A stretch of DNA of 32,017 bases from Muribaculaceae bacterium Isolate-037 (Harlan). Lineage in GTDB: Bacteria > Bacteroidota > Bacteroidia > Bacteroidales > Muribaculaceae. This document shows positions 15,221 through 23,960 of the stretch, piece after piece; within the stretch, counting starts at the first letter, position 1; each line of letters starts with the position of its first letter. The DNA lies in the NCBI GenBank assembly GCA_003762615.1, contig RIAZ01000037.1, forward strand, positions 1 to 32,017. The letters run 5' to 3'. The notes beneath the pieces were generated by a model. It made no database searches. It was given only the letters and a program-made list of their open reading frames with translations, and was not told where the DNA came from. The position numbers were made by a program, and so were the translations under genes.

Positions 15221-15369
15221 TTAAATGGTTTAAAGTTTAAAGTTTAAGGTTTAAAGTTTATTGTCATTAAATATTTAATAATGAAAAGATTCGTAGATTC
15301 TCATCATCCATCACCCATAAACCATCAACTATCAACCATCAACCATCAACCATCACCCATCAACCATAG
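15221..15369 (+). repeat. Heptamer-flanked intergenic element, copy 2
   Basis: Left flank: about five GTTTAAA-type heptamers (15225-15260). Core: TTTATTGTCATTAA ... AATGAAAAGATTCGTAGATT (about 15257-15300). Right flank: about nine AACCATC-type heptamers (15301-15369). It fills the whole gap between the TolC and adaptor genes and ends three bases before the adaptor's start codon. The right-hand array is expanded compared with copy 1. Confidence 0.75.
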
Positions 15370-15372
15370 ATT

Positions 15373-16428
15373 ATGAGACCTTACATGATACCATTGCTGC
15401 TGCTCTGCCTTATGGGCTGCAAGCCTGCGAAGGAGGAGACGAAGGGGGAGAACTCTCCACGCAGCAACGCCACGCTGACTGAGAATTTTGTCGACACAAT
15501 GAGGCTGTCGCGACGCGATTTCCGACATCAGACGGTGTGCAACGGCGTGTTGCGTGCCGGGGTGAAGAGCCGCCTTGCCACAAGGCATCCCGACGTGATT
15601 ACGGAGGTAAGGGTAAAGACCGGGCAACGCGTCGGGAAAGGGGAGCTGCTTGCCGTTACGGAGGAGGAGAAGTATATCCGCGCTTTGGAGAAGGCGAAGC
15701 GTGATCTGGAGAAAGCGGAGATCGATTTTGCCGACAAACTGATTACTTTGGGCTATGACGACAAGGGGAGCGTGCCGGAGGAGACTCTGAAGCGTGCGGA
15801 GGTGACGTCGGGTCTGTTCTCGGCGCGTCATCAGCTGAAGCAGGCGGAGAGTGATCTTGCCGATTGTCGCCTGTATGCCCCGTTTGCCGGGGTGGTGGCT
15901 GACCTTGACGGGAAACTGTATCAGAAGTGTGACAATTTCTGCAACCTTATCGATGAGTCGGCTTTCGATGTGGATTTCAGCGTGCTGGAGTCGGAACTGC
16001 CTTCGGTGGCGGTGGGGTATGATGCGATGGTGATACCGTTCGCGGGCGATAAGGGTACGCGTAAGGGGAGAATCACGGCTATCAATCCGACGGTTTCGGA
16101 TAAGGGTCTTGTGAAGGTGACGGCACGCATAGCCGGCGACAAGGGGGTGATCGACGGGATGAACGTGAAGGTGATAGTGGAGCGCACGGAGTCGGGGCAG
16201 TTTGTGGTGCCGAAGGATGCCGTGGTGGAGAGGGACGGCTACAACGTGGTGTTTCTCTATCGCGACGGTAAGGCGGTCTGGACCTACGTGGATGTGGTGT
16301 CGTCAAACACCGACAGCCATGCCATAACGGGGTGCGAACGTAAGGAGACGGAACTGCATGAGGGGGACGTGGTTGTGACGTCGGGGAATATGAACCTTGC
16401 CGACGGCACGGAGATAAAGGCACGATGA
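15373..16428 (+). CDS. RND efflux periplasmic adaptor (membrane fusion lipoprotein)
   Basis: A 351-aa HlyD/AcrA-type adaptor, lipid-anchored (lipobox LMGC, Cys16). Domains in order: barrel-sandwich half (VITEVRVKTGQRVGKGELLA, about 75-95), an alpha-hairpin with KALEKAKRDLEKAEIDFADK-like heptads, the second half (CRLYAPFAGVVADLDGK), a beta-barrel (AFDVDFSVLESELPSVAVGY) and a membrane-proximal domain (FVVPKDAVVERDGYNVVFLY). It joins the TolC-like protein to the RND permeases encoded immediately after it. Confidence 0.88.
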   Translation: MRPYMIPLLLLCLMGCKPAKEETKGENSPRSNATLTENFVDTMRLSRRDFRHQTVCNGVLRAGVKSRLATRHPDVITEVRVKTGQRVGKGELLAVTEEEKYIRALEKAKRDLEKAEIDFADKLITLGYDDKGSVPEETLKRAEVTSGLFSARHQLKQAESDLADCRLYAPFAGVVADLDGKLYQKCDNFCNLIDESAFDVDFSVLESELPSVAVGYDAMVIPFAGDKGTRKGRITAINPTVSDKGLVKVTARIAGDKGVIDGMNVKVIVERTESGQFVVPKDAVVERDGYNVVFLYRDGKAVWTYVDVVSSNTDSHAITGCERKETELHEGDVVVTSGNMNLADGTEIKAR

Positions 16429-16465
16429 TATAGGGGTGGATTTTTGATAAGACTGACAGAGGATT

Positions 16466-19400
16466 ATGATTCTGAGACTGATAAAGCGTCCGGTGGCGGT
16501 GACTATGTGCGTGATAGCGTTGACGGTGGTGTGTATCCTGAGTCTTCGCGGTCTGCCGGTGTCGCTCATGCCGGATATCGACATACCGAGGATAACGGTC
16601 AACGTGCCGATGCCGGGCGCGTCGGTGAGGGAGGTGGAGACAAGGGTGGCGGCTCCGTTGCGCGGACAGCTCATGCAGATAGCCGGAATAAAGGAGATCA
16701 GGAGCGAGTCGAAGACCGACGGCACGACCATCACGATGGAGTTCACGCCGGGGAGCCGCATGGATCTTCTATTTATAGAGGCGAATGAGAAGGTTGACCG
16801 TGCGATGGGTATGCTTCCGGAGGGGATGGAGCGTCCGAAGGTGGTGAAGGCGGGGGCTACGGATATCCCGGCGTTCTATATCGACGTATATTCGGATGAC
16901 GACAGTGAGGAGGGTTTCGCACGATTGTCTGACTACGTGACGGGGGTGGTGCGTAAACGCGTGGAGCAGTTGCCACAGACTGCCATGGTCGATGTCAGCG
17001 GCGACACGAAGCCGGAGATCGTCATTGAGCCGTATGCGGAGAAGACGGAGGCTTTGGGTATCACTCCGGAGCAGATAGGCGCGGCGGTATCTTCCGCCGA
17101 CCTGCGTCTGGAGGCTCTCAGCGTGGCTGATGGCGCATACCGCTACAGCCTGCATTTCGATTCGCAGATGTCGACGCTCGATGATATCCGCAACATAACC
17201 CTTCGTCATGACGGACGCCTTCTGCGGCTCGGTGATCTCTGCTGCGTGTCGCAAAGGCAGATGGGTGACAACGGGAGCGTGAGGCATGGTGAGAACCGTG
17301 CGATCTCGCTTGCCGTCATAAAGCAGAATGATGCGCGGATGGAGGATCTTAAAGAGAGTGTGGAGGGTCTGTTGGAGGAGGTGCGTCGGGATAATCCGGG
17401 CGTGAAGTTCGTGCTGACGCGCGACCAGACAAGTCTGCTTTCATATTCTATCAATAACCTTTCGTGGAACCTCGCTCTCGGTATCGCGCTGGCGTGTCTT
17501 GTGCTTTTCGCGTTTATTCGCGACGTGAGGATTCCGCTGCTCATCGTGGTGAGCATACCGCTGTCGCTGCTGCTGACGATGCTCTGCTTCAAACTCGCTG
17601 GTATCTCTATCAACGTCATATCGCTTGCCGGTCTGATTCTCGGTGTGGGTATGATGGTGGATAACTCGATAATCGTGATTGACAATATCACGCGTCTTGC
17701 CGATGAGGGGAAGCCGCTGGATGATGCTGTGGCGCTGGGTGCGTCGGAGGTGTTCACCCCGATGCTCTCGTCGGTGCTGACCACTTGCTCGGTGTTTATC
17801 CCGCTGATATTCCTGAGCGGCACGGCAGGGGCATTGTTTTATGATCAGGCGATGGCGGTAACGATCTCGCTTTTCTCATCGTTGGCTGTGGCGATGCTCG
17901 TGATTCCGGTCTATTTCCGCGTGTTTTTCAAGCGGAAGGGGGTAAGGATGAAGCATCGGAAGGATGGAAGTGTGCCGTTGGTTGAGAGGGTCTACAACCG
18001 TGTGCTTGCCGCCACGCTGGCGCATCCGTGGAAGGTGGCTCTGTCGATTGCCGTGCTGGTGGTCGTAGGTGTGGCGTGTGGCTTGGGTCTGCGCAAGGAG
18101 CGTATGCCCGACGTGTCGCATACGGATATGCTTGTGACGGTAGACTGGAATGAGGGTGTGTCGCTCAATACGAATGAGGAGCGTATGGCGCAGCTCAGGA
18201 GCCGGATAAAGGGGATGGCGCAGACCACCACGACGATGGCAGGGAGCCAGGGTTTCATCTTGTCGCATACGCCTGGACTCTCGTCGTCGGAGTCGGTGAT
18301 GTATGTCGCGGCTGATTCGGAGGATAGGATTGCGGAGATAAAGGATAGTATTTCGGGATTCGTGCGCGGGCGTTATCCGTCTGCCTCGCTGTCGTATGCC
18401 GTGTCGGGCAACGTGTATGACATGATCTTCTCGTCGGATATGCCGGATCTGGAGATAAGGCTTCAGACTGCCACGGGGGGACTCCCCGACGTGGTGCGTA
18501 GCCGCAGTTTCTGCGACTCGCTTGCCTTCCGATTCCCTGACGTGGAGATCTCGCCTGTAGCCACGGAGGAGAATCTGAGGTATGAGGTGGCGGGTGATGT
18601 GGCATCGCTCTATGGGATAGGCTACAGCCGTCTATATTCGCGTCTGCGTGAGCTTGCCGGGAGCAACAGTGTATATACGATTAATGACGGGTCACATTCC
18701 GTGCCGGTGATAGTGGGTGCGGAGCGTGCCGACAGGTATGGTATGCTTCAGAACAGCATACGCACGAATGACGGCGTTGACGTGCCGCTATCTACTCTGC
18801 TCAGGGAGCGGCGCGGTGAGGACTACAAGCATCTCTATGCCTCTTCGTCGGGGGCATATTATCCTGTGGGTGTGGATGCCGACGACAAGACTGTGGAGAG
18901 CGTGATGGATGAGGTGAAGGCTCGCGTCAACAGGGCGGATTCCGGGTTGTCGGTGCTGTTTGCCGGTGCGTATTTTGATAGCCGCCGTCTGATCGGGGAA
19001 CTTATGGTGGTGCTTGCCGTGGCTCTCGCGATGCTCTATTTCATACTCGCGGCGCAGTTTGAGAGTATGCTTCAGCCGCTCATCATCCTCAGTGAGGTGG
19101 CGGTGGATATAGCGGCTGTGCTTATCGCGCTCTGGATAGCGGGTGAGTCGCTCAATCTGATGTCGATGATCGGAGTGGTGGTGATGTGCGGCATAATCAT
19201 CAATGACTCGATTCTGAAGATAGATACCATCAACCGTCTGCGTCGCGGCGGGATGAAGACTGATGCCGCGATAATCACGGCTGGTCATCAGCGTCTGAAA
19301 CCTATCATCATGACGTCGCTGACCACGATTCTTGCCGTGGCACCATTCCTGACGCGTGGTGACATGGGTTCTGACCTTCAGTTTCCGCTTTCGTTCACGC

Positions 19401-19477
19401 TGATAGTCGGTATGACGGTCGGCACTCTCGTGAGTCTTTTCATAATACCCTTATTCTATAAACTTGCTTATGACTGA
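16466..19477 (+). CDS. RND family efflux permease 1
   Basis: A 1003-aa inner-membrane proton-driven transporter of the AcrB/HAE type. The first helix is followed by the family start pattern SLMPDIDIPRITVNVPMPGA. TM4 carries GMMVDNSIIVIDN (about 395-407), keeping one Asp of the usual Asp-Asp proton relay. The TM10-11 region reads GVVMCGIIINDSILKIDTIN. There are two large periplasmic porter loops, and the internal duplication is evident. The stop codon overlaps the start of a second permease by 8 bases, so the two are probably made together and may form a mixed trimer, as in MdtBC-type pumps. Confidence 0.9.
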   Translation: MILRLIKRPVAVTMCVIALTVVCILSLRGLPVSLMPDIDIPRITVNVPMPGASVREVETRVAAPLRGQLMQIAGIKEIRSESKTDGTTITMEFTPGSRMDLLFIEANEKVDRAMGMLPEGMERPKVVKAGATDIPAFYIDVYSDDDSEEGFARLSDYVTGVVRKRVEQLPQTAMVDVSGDTKPEIVIEPYAEKTEALGITPEQIGAAVSSADLRLEALSVADGAYRYSLHFDSQMSTLDDIRNITLRHDGRLLRLGDLCCVSQRQMGDNGSVRHGENRAISLAVIKQNDARMEDLKESVEGLLEEVRRDNPGVKFVLTRDQTSLLSYSINNLSWNLALGIALACLVLFAFIRDVRIPLLIVVSIPLSLLLTMLCFKLAGISINVISLAGLILGVGMMVDNSIIVIDNITRLADEGKPLDDAVALGASEVFTPMLSSVLTTCSVFIPLIFLSGTAGALFYDQAMAVTISLFSSLAVAMLVIPVYFRVFFKRKGVRMKHRKDGSVPLVERVYNRVLAATLAHPWKVALSIAVLVVVGVACGLGLRKERMPDVSHTDMLVTVDWNEGVSLNTNEERMAQLRSRIKGMAQTTTTMAGSQGFILSHTPGLSSSESVMYVAADSEDRIAEIKDSISGFVRGRYPSASLSYAVSGNVYDMIFSSDMPDLEIRLQTATGGLPDVVRSRSFCDSLAFRFPDVEISPVATEENLRYEVAGDVASLYGIGYSRLYSRLRELAGSNSVYTINDGSHSVPVIVGAERADRYGMLQNSIRTNDGVDVPLSTLLRERRGEDYKHLYASSSGAYYPVGVDADDKTVESVMDEVKARVNRADSGLSVLFAGAYFDSRRLIGELMVVLAVALAMLYFILAAQFESMLQPLIILSEVAVDIAAVLIALWIAGESLNLMSMIGVVVMCGIIINDSILKIDTINRLRRGGMKTDAAIITAGHQRLKPIIMTSLTTILAVAPFLTRGDMGSDLQFPLSFTLIVGMTVGTLVSLFIIPLFYKLAYD

Positions 19478-22400
19478 GACTCCATCTAATAAACAAATGC
19501 GTTCTCAATTTCGCGCCATATTCGTGATGGGGGTGCTGATGCTCATCGGTGCTGCCCTGATATTCAAGGTGGACACGGCTATAGATCCGCGACCGAAGCA
19601 GGGGAAGACGCTGACGGTCACGTTCTCATGGCAGGGTGCTCCGGCAAAGGTGGTGGAGCAGAATGTCACGTCGGTGGTGGAGGGGCTTGTGTCGTCGGTG
19701 AGGGATGTGGCTCGCACTGAATCCACGTCGCGTTTCGGGTCGGGGAGTGTCAAGGTGGAGCTTAAACCGGAGGCTGACGTGTCGGCTGTGAAGTTTGAGA
19801 TAGCGTCGCTTATGCGTCAGATGAAATCGACGCTTCCGGAGGGTGCATCGTATCCTGTGGTGACGGGTGGTGAGGTGGTCAATGAGAGCCGCGATGATAA
19901 GAAGACGGTCACTCTGCTGACCTACCGCATTGTGGATGACCTGCCCACGAATGTGCTGCGGGAGTATGTGAAGAACAGGCTTGAACCGGCTTTCGCGTCA
20001 ATTGATGAGGTGACGGGGGTTGACGTCAACGGCGGTACGGAGAAGTATCTGGAGGTGAGCTATGACCCTGCGATGCTCGCACGCTATGGCATAACGTCGG
20101 CGGAGATAAGCGAGGCTGTGAGGGGATATATCGGAGAGAAGGGCATAATCGGTGAGGTGGATGATGAGGGTGGACGCATGGCGTTGTGGCTTGATTCCGA
20201 CGGCACGGGTACACCGCTGGAGCATCTGGCTGTAAGACAGTCGGGACCTAATGGGAAGACGGTCTATCTTAATGATATAGCACGGTGCGCCTATAAGTAT
20301 AAGGAGCCGAATGATTATTACCGTATCAACGGTATGAACACGGTCTACGTCAACGTGAAGGCACAGGCGGGCACTAATCTGATATCGCTGTCAGACAGGG
20401 TGCAGCGTAAGGTGGAGGAGGTGGAGAGGTCGCTCTCCATACCGGTGGGTCTGGAGCTTACCTACGATTCTGCCGAGCGTCAGCGGTCGGAGTTGGGGAA
20501 ACTGGTGAGCCGTTCGCTACTGTCGCTGCTGATACTGATGGCGTTGGTGCTTGCGGTGAGCCGGAGCGTGAGGTATTTCTCTGTGGTGGGTATCACGCTT
20601 GCTGCTGCGTTGCTGATTTCGGTGATAGCTTATTATCTGCTTGACATAAGGCTCCATATCTTCTCGCTTGCGGGGATTACGGTGTCGTTGGGTCTGATTA
20701 TCGATGCGGTGATAGTGATGGTGGATCATTATGGGCGTTACCGCGACCGTGGGGCGTTTTTCGCGATATTGGCGGCGTTGCTGACTACGATCGGTTCGCT
20801 CGTGCTGATATTCTTTATGCCGGATTATATTCAGGATGACCTTCATGATTTCGCGCTTATCGTGATGGTGAATCTCACTGTGGCGTTGCTTGTGGCGTAT
20901 CTCTTCGCGCCTGCGCTGGTGGATGCGCTCATGAAGCGGAGTGGCAGGAAGCGGAAGAGGGGAAGCGGAGGCAGGAGATGGAGCCGGCTGACGATGAGGC
21001 TGACAAGGGTGTATGCTCGGAGTATCATGACGGGGAGAAGGTTCAGATGGCTTGTGACGGTGTTGCTGGTATTCGCTTTCGGATTGCCGCTGTTTGCTCT
21101 TCCGAAGGATTGGGAGTTTCCGTATAGGAAGGAGCTTACGGTCTGGCTCGGCGGCACGCTCCGTATGTTTGCAGATTGTCTTGATTCCAACACCTATTCA
21201 CCGAAGAAGGAGGAGATGAAACTCCATATCATCGCGCAGATGCCGCTCGGCGGCACGGCGACGCAGCTTAATGAGAAGGTGCTGGCATTGGATGAGTTTC
21301 TGAAGACTCAGGAGGGCATAAAACGCTGGACCACGAATGTGGGTGCGTGGGGTGCGACGGTTGAGGTGGAGTTTACGCCGGAGGCGTTGAAGACCTCGCT
21401 GCCGTATAATCTGGAGAATCGGGTGATAGGTCGCGTGATTGATATAGGTGGCGCGGATTGGGCTACGTATGGGGTGAGTGAACGAGGGTTCAGCAATTCG
21501 CTGAATCTTTCTTACAGGAGCAGCCGTATAATGGTGAAGGGTTATAATTATGAGCGGCTTGTGAGGATTGCGGAGACGATATGCGACACGCTGCAACGTA
21601 ATCCGAGGGTGGCGGATATCGCGGTCCAGACTCCCGGTTATGAGAATCAGGAGGATGAGTTGTTTGTGAAGTATGACCGTGAGCAGATGGCTCTATACGG
21701 AATACCGGCTCAGAAGCTACATTCGGCACTCGGTGATCTTCTCTCCACGCGCCGGGTGGGGGTGATTGATGATGGTGTGACTGTCACGGATGTGATGTTG
21801 CGTCCGGAGAGTCGGGAGACGTTTGATCTCTGGTCGCTCGGTAATTCCTACATACGTATTGACTCGGCTGATTATCGTGTCGGTGATTTCGTGATGATCG
21901 GGCGGCGTGAGGCGAAGAATGTAATAGAGAAGCGCGACCAGCAGTATGTGCTTAACGTGGCGTTTAATGTCATCGGGTCATATACTTATACGTCGAAGTA
22001 TATAGAGGGGGTTGTTGACACGTTCAGTCGGACGCTTCCGGTGGGTTTCAGTTGTGAGGTGGCTACCTACGGATGGTATCAGGATACGGGTGAGCAGTAT
22101 TGGTTGCTGATAGTGGTGGTGCTGATCATCTATATGCTATGCGGCATATTGTTTGAGTCGTGGACGCGTCCGTTTGTCATCATATTGCTGATACCGGTGT
22201 CGTTTATCGGAGTATTCCTTACGTTCCGGTTTACGGGGATACCGTTCGGCACGGGTGGGTTTGCATCGTTGGTGCTTCTGTGTGGCATCACGGTGAATGC
22301 GGCGATATATATCTTGAATGAGTATGACCGTCTGACGCGACTGTATACTGGAAGGAGAGGGGTGGATATATATGTGAAGGCGTTCAGCCGGAAGATAGTG

Positions 22401-22619
22401 GCGGTAATACTTACGGTAGTCTCGACGGTAGCCGGACTTATACCCTTCCTGCTCGACGGACCGGAAGAGAAGTTCTGGTATTCGTTTGCTGTCGGCACAA
22501 TCTCCGGACTGACCTTCTCCCTGCTCGTGCTGGTGCTCGTGATGCCCCTCTACATGCGCCTCCCCACCGCTGCTAAGTTATCAACCGCAAAGCACGCAGA
22601 GAGCACAGAGAAATTATAA
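19470..22619 (+). CDS. RND family efflux permease 2
   Basis: A 1049-aa second RND permease, clearly divergent from the first. Its start pattern is IDPRPKQGKTLTVTFSWQGA, and TM4 reads GLIIDAVIVMVDHYGRYRDR with a single acidic residue (Asp near 411). The second half has SLVLLCGITVNAAIYILNEY and the usual 12-helix layout. ATG 19470 is chosen over the TTG at 19464. The last residues (STAKHAESTEKL) are encoded by an inverted copy of the dispersed repeat, so the native C-terminus has probably been replaced or extended. Likely partner of permease 1 in one pump. Confidence 0.85.
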   Translation: MTETPSNKQMRSQFRAIFVMGVLMLIGAALIFKVDTAIDPRPKQGKTLTVTFSWQGAPAKVVEQNVTSVVEGLVSSVRDVARTESTSRFGSGSVKVELKPEADVSAVKFEIASLMRQMKSTLPEGASYPVVTGGEVVNESRDDKKTVTLLTYRIVDDLPTNVLREYVKNRLEPAFASIDEVTGVDVNGGTEKYLEVSYDPAMLARYGITSAEISEAVRGYIGEKGIIGEVDDEGGRMALWLDSDGTGTPLEHLAVRQSGPNGKTVYLNDIARCAYKYKEPNDYYRINGMNTVYVNVKAQAGTNLISLSDRVQRKVEEVERSLSIPVGLELTYDSAERQRSELGKLVSRSLLSLLILMALVLAVSRSVRYFSVVGITLAAALLISVIAYYLLDIRLHIFSLAGITVSLGLIIDAVIVMVDHYGRYRDRGAFFAILAALLTTIGSLVLIFFMPDYIQDDLHDFALIVMVNLTVALLVAYLFAPALVDALMKRSGRKRKRGSGGRRWSRLTMRLTRVYARSIMTGRRFRWLVTVLLVFAFGLPLFALPKDWEFPYRKELTVWLGGTLRMFADCLDSNTYSPKKEEMKLHIIAQMPLGGTATQLNEKVLALDEFLKTQEGIKRWTTNVGAWGATVEVEFTPEALKTSLPYNLENRVIGRVIDIGGADWATYGVSERGFSNSLNLSYRSSRIMVKGYNYERLVRIAETICDTLQRNPRVADIAVQTPGYENQEDELFVKYDREQMALYGIPAQKLHSALGDLLSTRRVGVIDDGVTVTDVMLRPESRETFDLWSLGNSYIRIDSADYRVGDFVMIGRREAKNVIEKRDQQYVLNVAFNVIGSYTYTSKYIEGVVDTFSRTLPVGFSCEVATYGWYQDTGEQYWLLIVVVLIIYMLCGILFESWTRPFVIILLIPVSFIGVFLTFRFTGIPFGTGGFASLVLLCGITVNAAIYILNEYDRLTRLYTGRRGVDIYVKAFSRKIVAVILTVVSTVAGLIPFLLDGPEEKFWYSFAVGTISGLTFSLLVLVLVMPLYMRLPTAAKLSTAKHAESTEKL
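22583..22610 (-). repeat. Dispersed repeat absorbed into the 3' end of the second RND gene
   Basis: The minus strand reads CTCTGTGCTCTCTGCGTGC then TTTGCGGTT, matching copy b (267-298) with a few changes. It encodes the last dozen residues of the RND protein, ending just before its stop codon. Confidence 0.65.
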
Positions 22620-22677
22620 TTTCCACATATAGATTCAAAAGATTAGAAAGATTTTATTCAAAAGCAATAATCTTTAG

Positions 22678-22836
22678 TTACATTGGGAATGTACTGATAG
22701 CTTTGAACGCTTCATACGCTTTTCTGGCAGCTTCTTTTTCGGAATTGCTGACAGGAGATGGATTCGCTATCCTACGGGCAAAATTCTCAGCGTCTTTACC
22801 TCTTAGAACCGGTGTCTCTTTTATTGGTCTTGCCAT
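22678..22836 (-). CDS. Small conserved hypothetical protein, orphan antitoxin-like
   Basis: A 52-aa protein beginning MARPIKETPVLRGKDAENFA and ending KAYEAFKAISTFPM. The opening MARPIKETPVL matches, from memory, short Bacteroidota proteins that often sit in two-gene toxin-antitoxin-like pairs. The start is internal to a longer frame (to 23091); ATG 22836 is chosen because the upstream part has no coding character and crosses a promoter and hairpins. A TATATTTG box lies upstream on the minus strand (22870-22863). No toxin partner is adjacent: downstream is the convergent RND gene. Function unknown. Confidence 0.6.
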   Translation of the reverse strand: MARPIKETPVLRGKDAENFARRIANPSPVSNSEKEAARKAYEAFKAISTFPM

Positions 22837-22920
22837 ATTGTTACTTAATTTATATTTGATTACAAATATACAACAAATTTCTGATATGTAGAGTTGAAAT
22901 TGAAAAGATTTGTAAAGTAA

Positions 22921-22952
22921 TTTGTTAGAATAGAAAAATCTGATTAACTTTG
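22921..22952 (+). promoter_or_regulatory. Strong promoter driving a candidate small RNA
   Basis: TTTG (22921-22924), a 20-base spacer and TAACTTTG (22945-22952) fit the Bacteroidota consensus perfectly. No ORF follows on the plus strand, but a hairpin and an intrinsic terminator do. Confidence 0.65.
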
Positions 22953-22958
22953 CAAAAC

Positions 22959-23056
22959 GAAAAAAGTGTATTTGGATGGTCCAGATGCTGCCAACTGCAC
23001 TATAAACAAGATGAAACCGAGTCCAGTCTCTTAGATTGGGCTCGTCTTGCTTTTTT
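22959..23056 (+). ncRNA. Candidate ~95-nt small RNA
   Basis: From the predicted start near 22959 the RNA would fold a 5' hairpin (22966-22975 with 22991-23000, 9 of 10 pairs) and end in an intrinsic terminator: 23018-23028 pairs with 23034-23044, including G-U pairs, followed by TTGC and six T residues at 23051-23056. The terminator works only on this strand, which argues that it is not jetD's own. The gene lies convergent to and 44 bases beyond the jetD stop codon, so jet read-through transcripts would be antisense to it. No known RNA family is recognised. Confidence 0.5.
23018..23056 (+). terminator. Intrinsic terminator of the candidate small RNA
   Basis: An eleven-pair stem (CGAGTCCAGTC with GATTGGGCTCG, two G-U pairs), a five-base loop and a run of six T residues. 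On the opposite strand no T-run follows the stem, so it terminates rightward transcription. Confidence 0.65.
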
Positions 23057-23099
23057 ATAGAATATTGGTTGTTGTCTGTATATAACCCCATGCGGTAGA

Positions 23100-23960
23100 T
23101 TACGGGATAAATCCTTCCTGATCGTAGCCGCGATGGTGGCGGTGGATTGAGTTGATAAGGGGTTGAAGGCGCGTATCGGTAAGAGGTGTTGATGCGAATT
23201 GCAATTGGTCGTTATAGCGGTCGGGAGATCCGGATGCAATCCGTTGGTCAAAATCTGAGGGGATAAGAAATGATGAGCGTTCTCCCAAATGGCAGAAATA
23301 TTCGGTGAGGTATATCCTTATACCGGCAAGGTCAAGGTCGCCAAAATGGACGTATCTGTTGGGAATTGCTTTAAGCCATCTTATCAAATCGCCATGTTGA
23401 GTCTGCGGATAACGGCTTACAAACAGGAGGGGAGAGGATGATGAAAGGTTTTCTTTAAAGAAAACCTTCTGTCGTGAAATCCAACGGAAATTTTCGGGAT
23501 TCTCAATTCCAACGACCATTACATCCTCCGGGATAGCGAAGCCGTCGAAGTCATATATGAAAGTGAATGTGCCCTCTTGCGGATGAAGTGTAAATGGTTT
23601 ACTGTTGAGGGTGACTTCTATCGGCTGATAGCAGCTGACCATAAACCCTTTGAAACTGCGTGTGGATTTGAATTTTGAATCACCGATGGTGTGCACTTGT
23701 TCAGCACGGCTGGTATCGCCGGATTCCGCCAAACGTAGCAATTCCTCCGGATTGCGTATGCCATAGACGCTATTCAGATACGACATCAGAGCCGTAGCAT
23801 CTTGAACGCGCCAACTCTTCCGGCTGCCACGGGTCATGGCAACCAGAAGTTTCTCCTCTTTCAACCGGTTGAATAAGTCGCCCTTCAATCGGCTGTCGGC
23901 GATGGTCTCTCCGTTTGCAAGAGCTATGAGGAGTCTTAATGAGGATGCCGAATATTTCAT
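23100..23960 (-). CDS. jetD: Wadjet JetD-like TOPRIM nuclease subunit
   Basis: A 286-aa protein with an N-terminal winged-helix-like region (about 1-75) and a C-terminal TOPRIM fold. The TOPRIM acidic residues are visible: Glu153 in VVGIENPENF, and Asp208/Asp210 in VHFGDLDLAGIRIY. In characterised Wadjet systems JetD is the endonuclease that cuts closed circular DNA after the SMC complex has extruded it. It overlaps jetC by ATGA as the last gene of a four-gene minus-strand operon. The family match is by motif and order. The protein is rather short for a JetD, which suggests one of the less-studied Wadjet subtypes. Confidence 0.75.
   Translation of the reverse strand: MKYSASSLRLLIALANGETIADSRLKGDLFNRLKEEKLLVAMTRGSRKSWRVQDATALMSYLNSVYGIRNPEELLRLAESGDTSRAEQVHTIGDSKFKSTRSFKGFMVSCYQPIEVTLNSKPFTLHPQEGTFTFIYDFDGFAIPEDVMVVGIENPENFRWISRQKVFFKENLSSSSPLLFVSRYPQTQHGDLIRWLKAIPNRYVHFGDLDLAGIRIYLTEYFCHLGERSSFLIPSDFDQRIASGSPDRYNDQLQFASTPLTDTRLQPLINSIHRHHRGYDQEGFIP

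Noticed and set aside
15301..15369. Tandem AACCATC heptamers as a possible CRISPR array
   Set aside because: The units are contiguous 7-mers with no unique spacers, and they form the flank of the dispersed intergenic element.
18788..19288. Long minus-strand open frames inside the RND genes
   Set aside because: They are shadows of GC-rich coding sequence on the other strand, rich in His/Arg, with no start context or recognisable domain.
22647..22675. AAAGATT/AATCTTT inverted repeat between the convergent RND and orphan genes as a terminator
   Set aside because: Only seven clean pairs of A/T-rich sequence; too weak to call in such AT-rich DNA.
22837..23091. N-terminal extension of the small MARPIKETPV protein
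   Set aside because: The extension crosses a promoter, a hairpin and an intrinsic terminator and has no protein-like conservation features.
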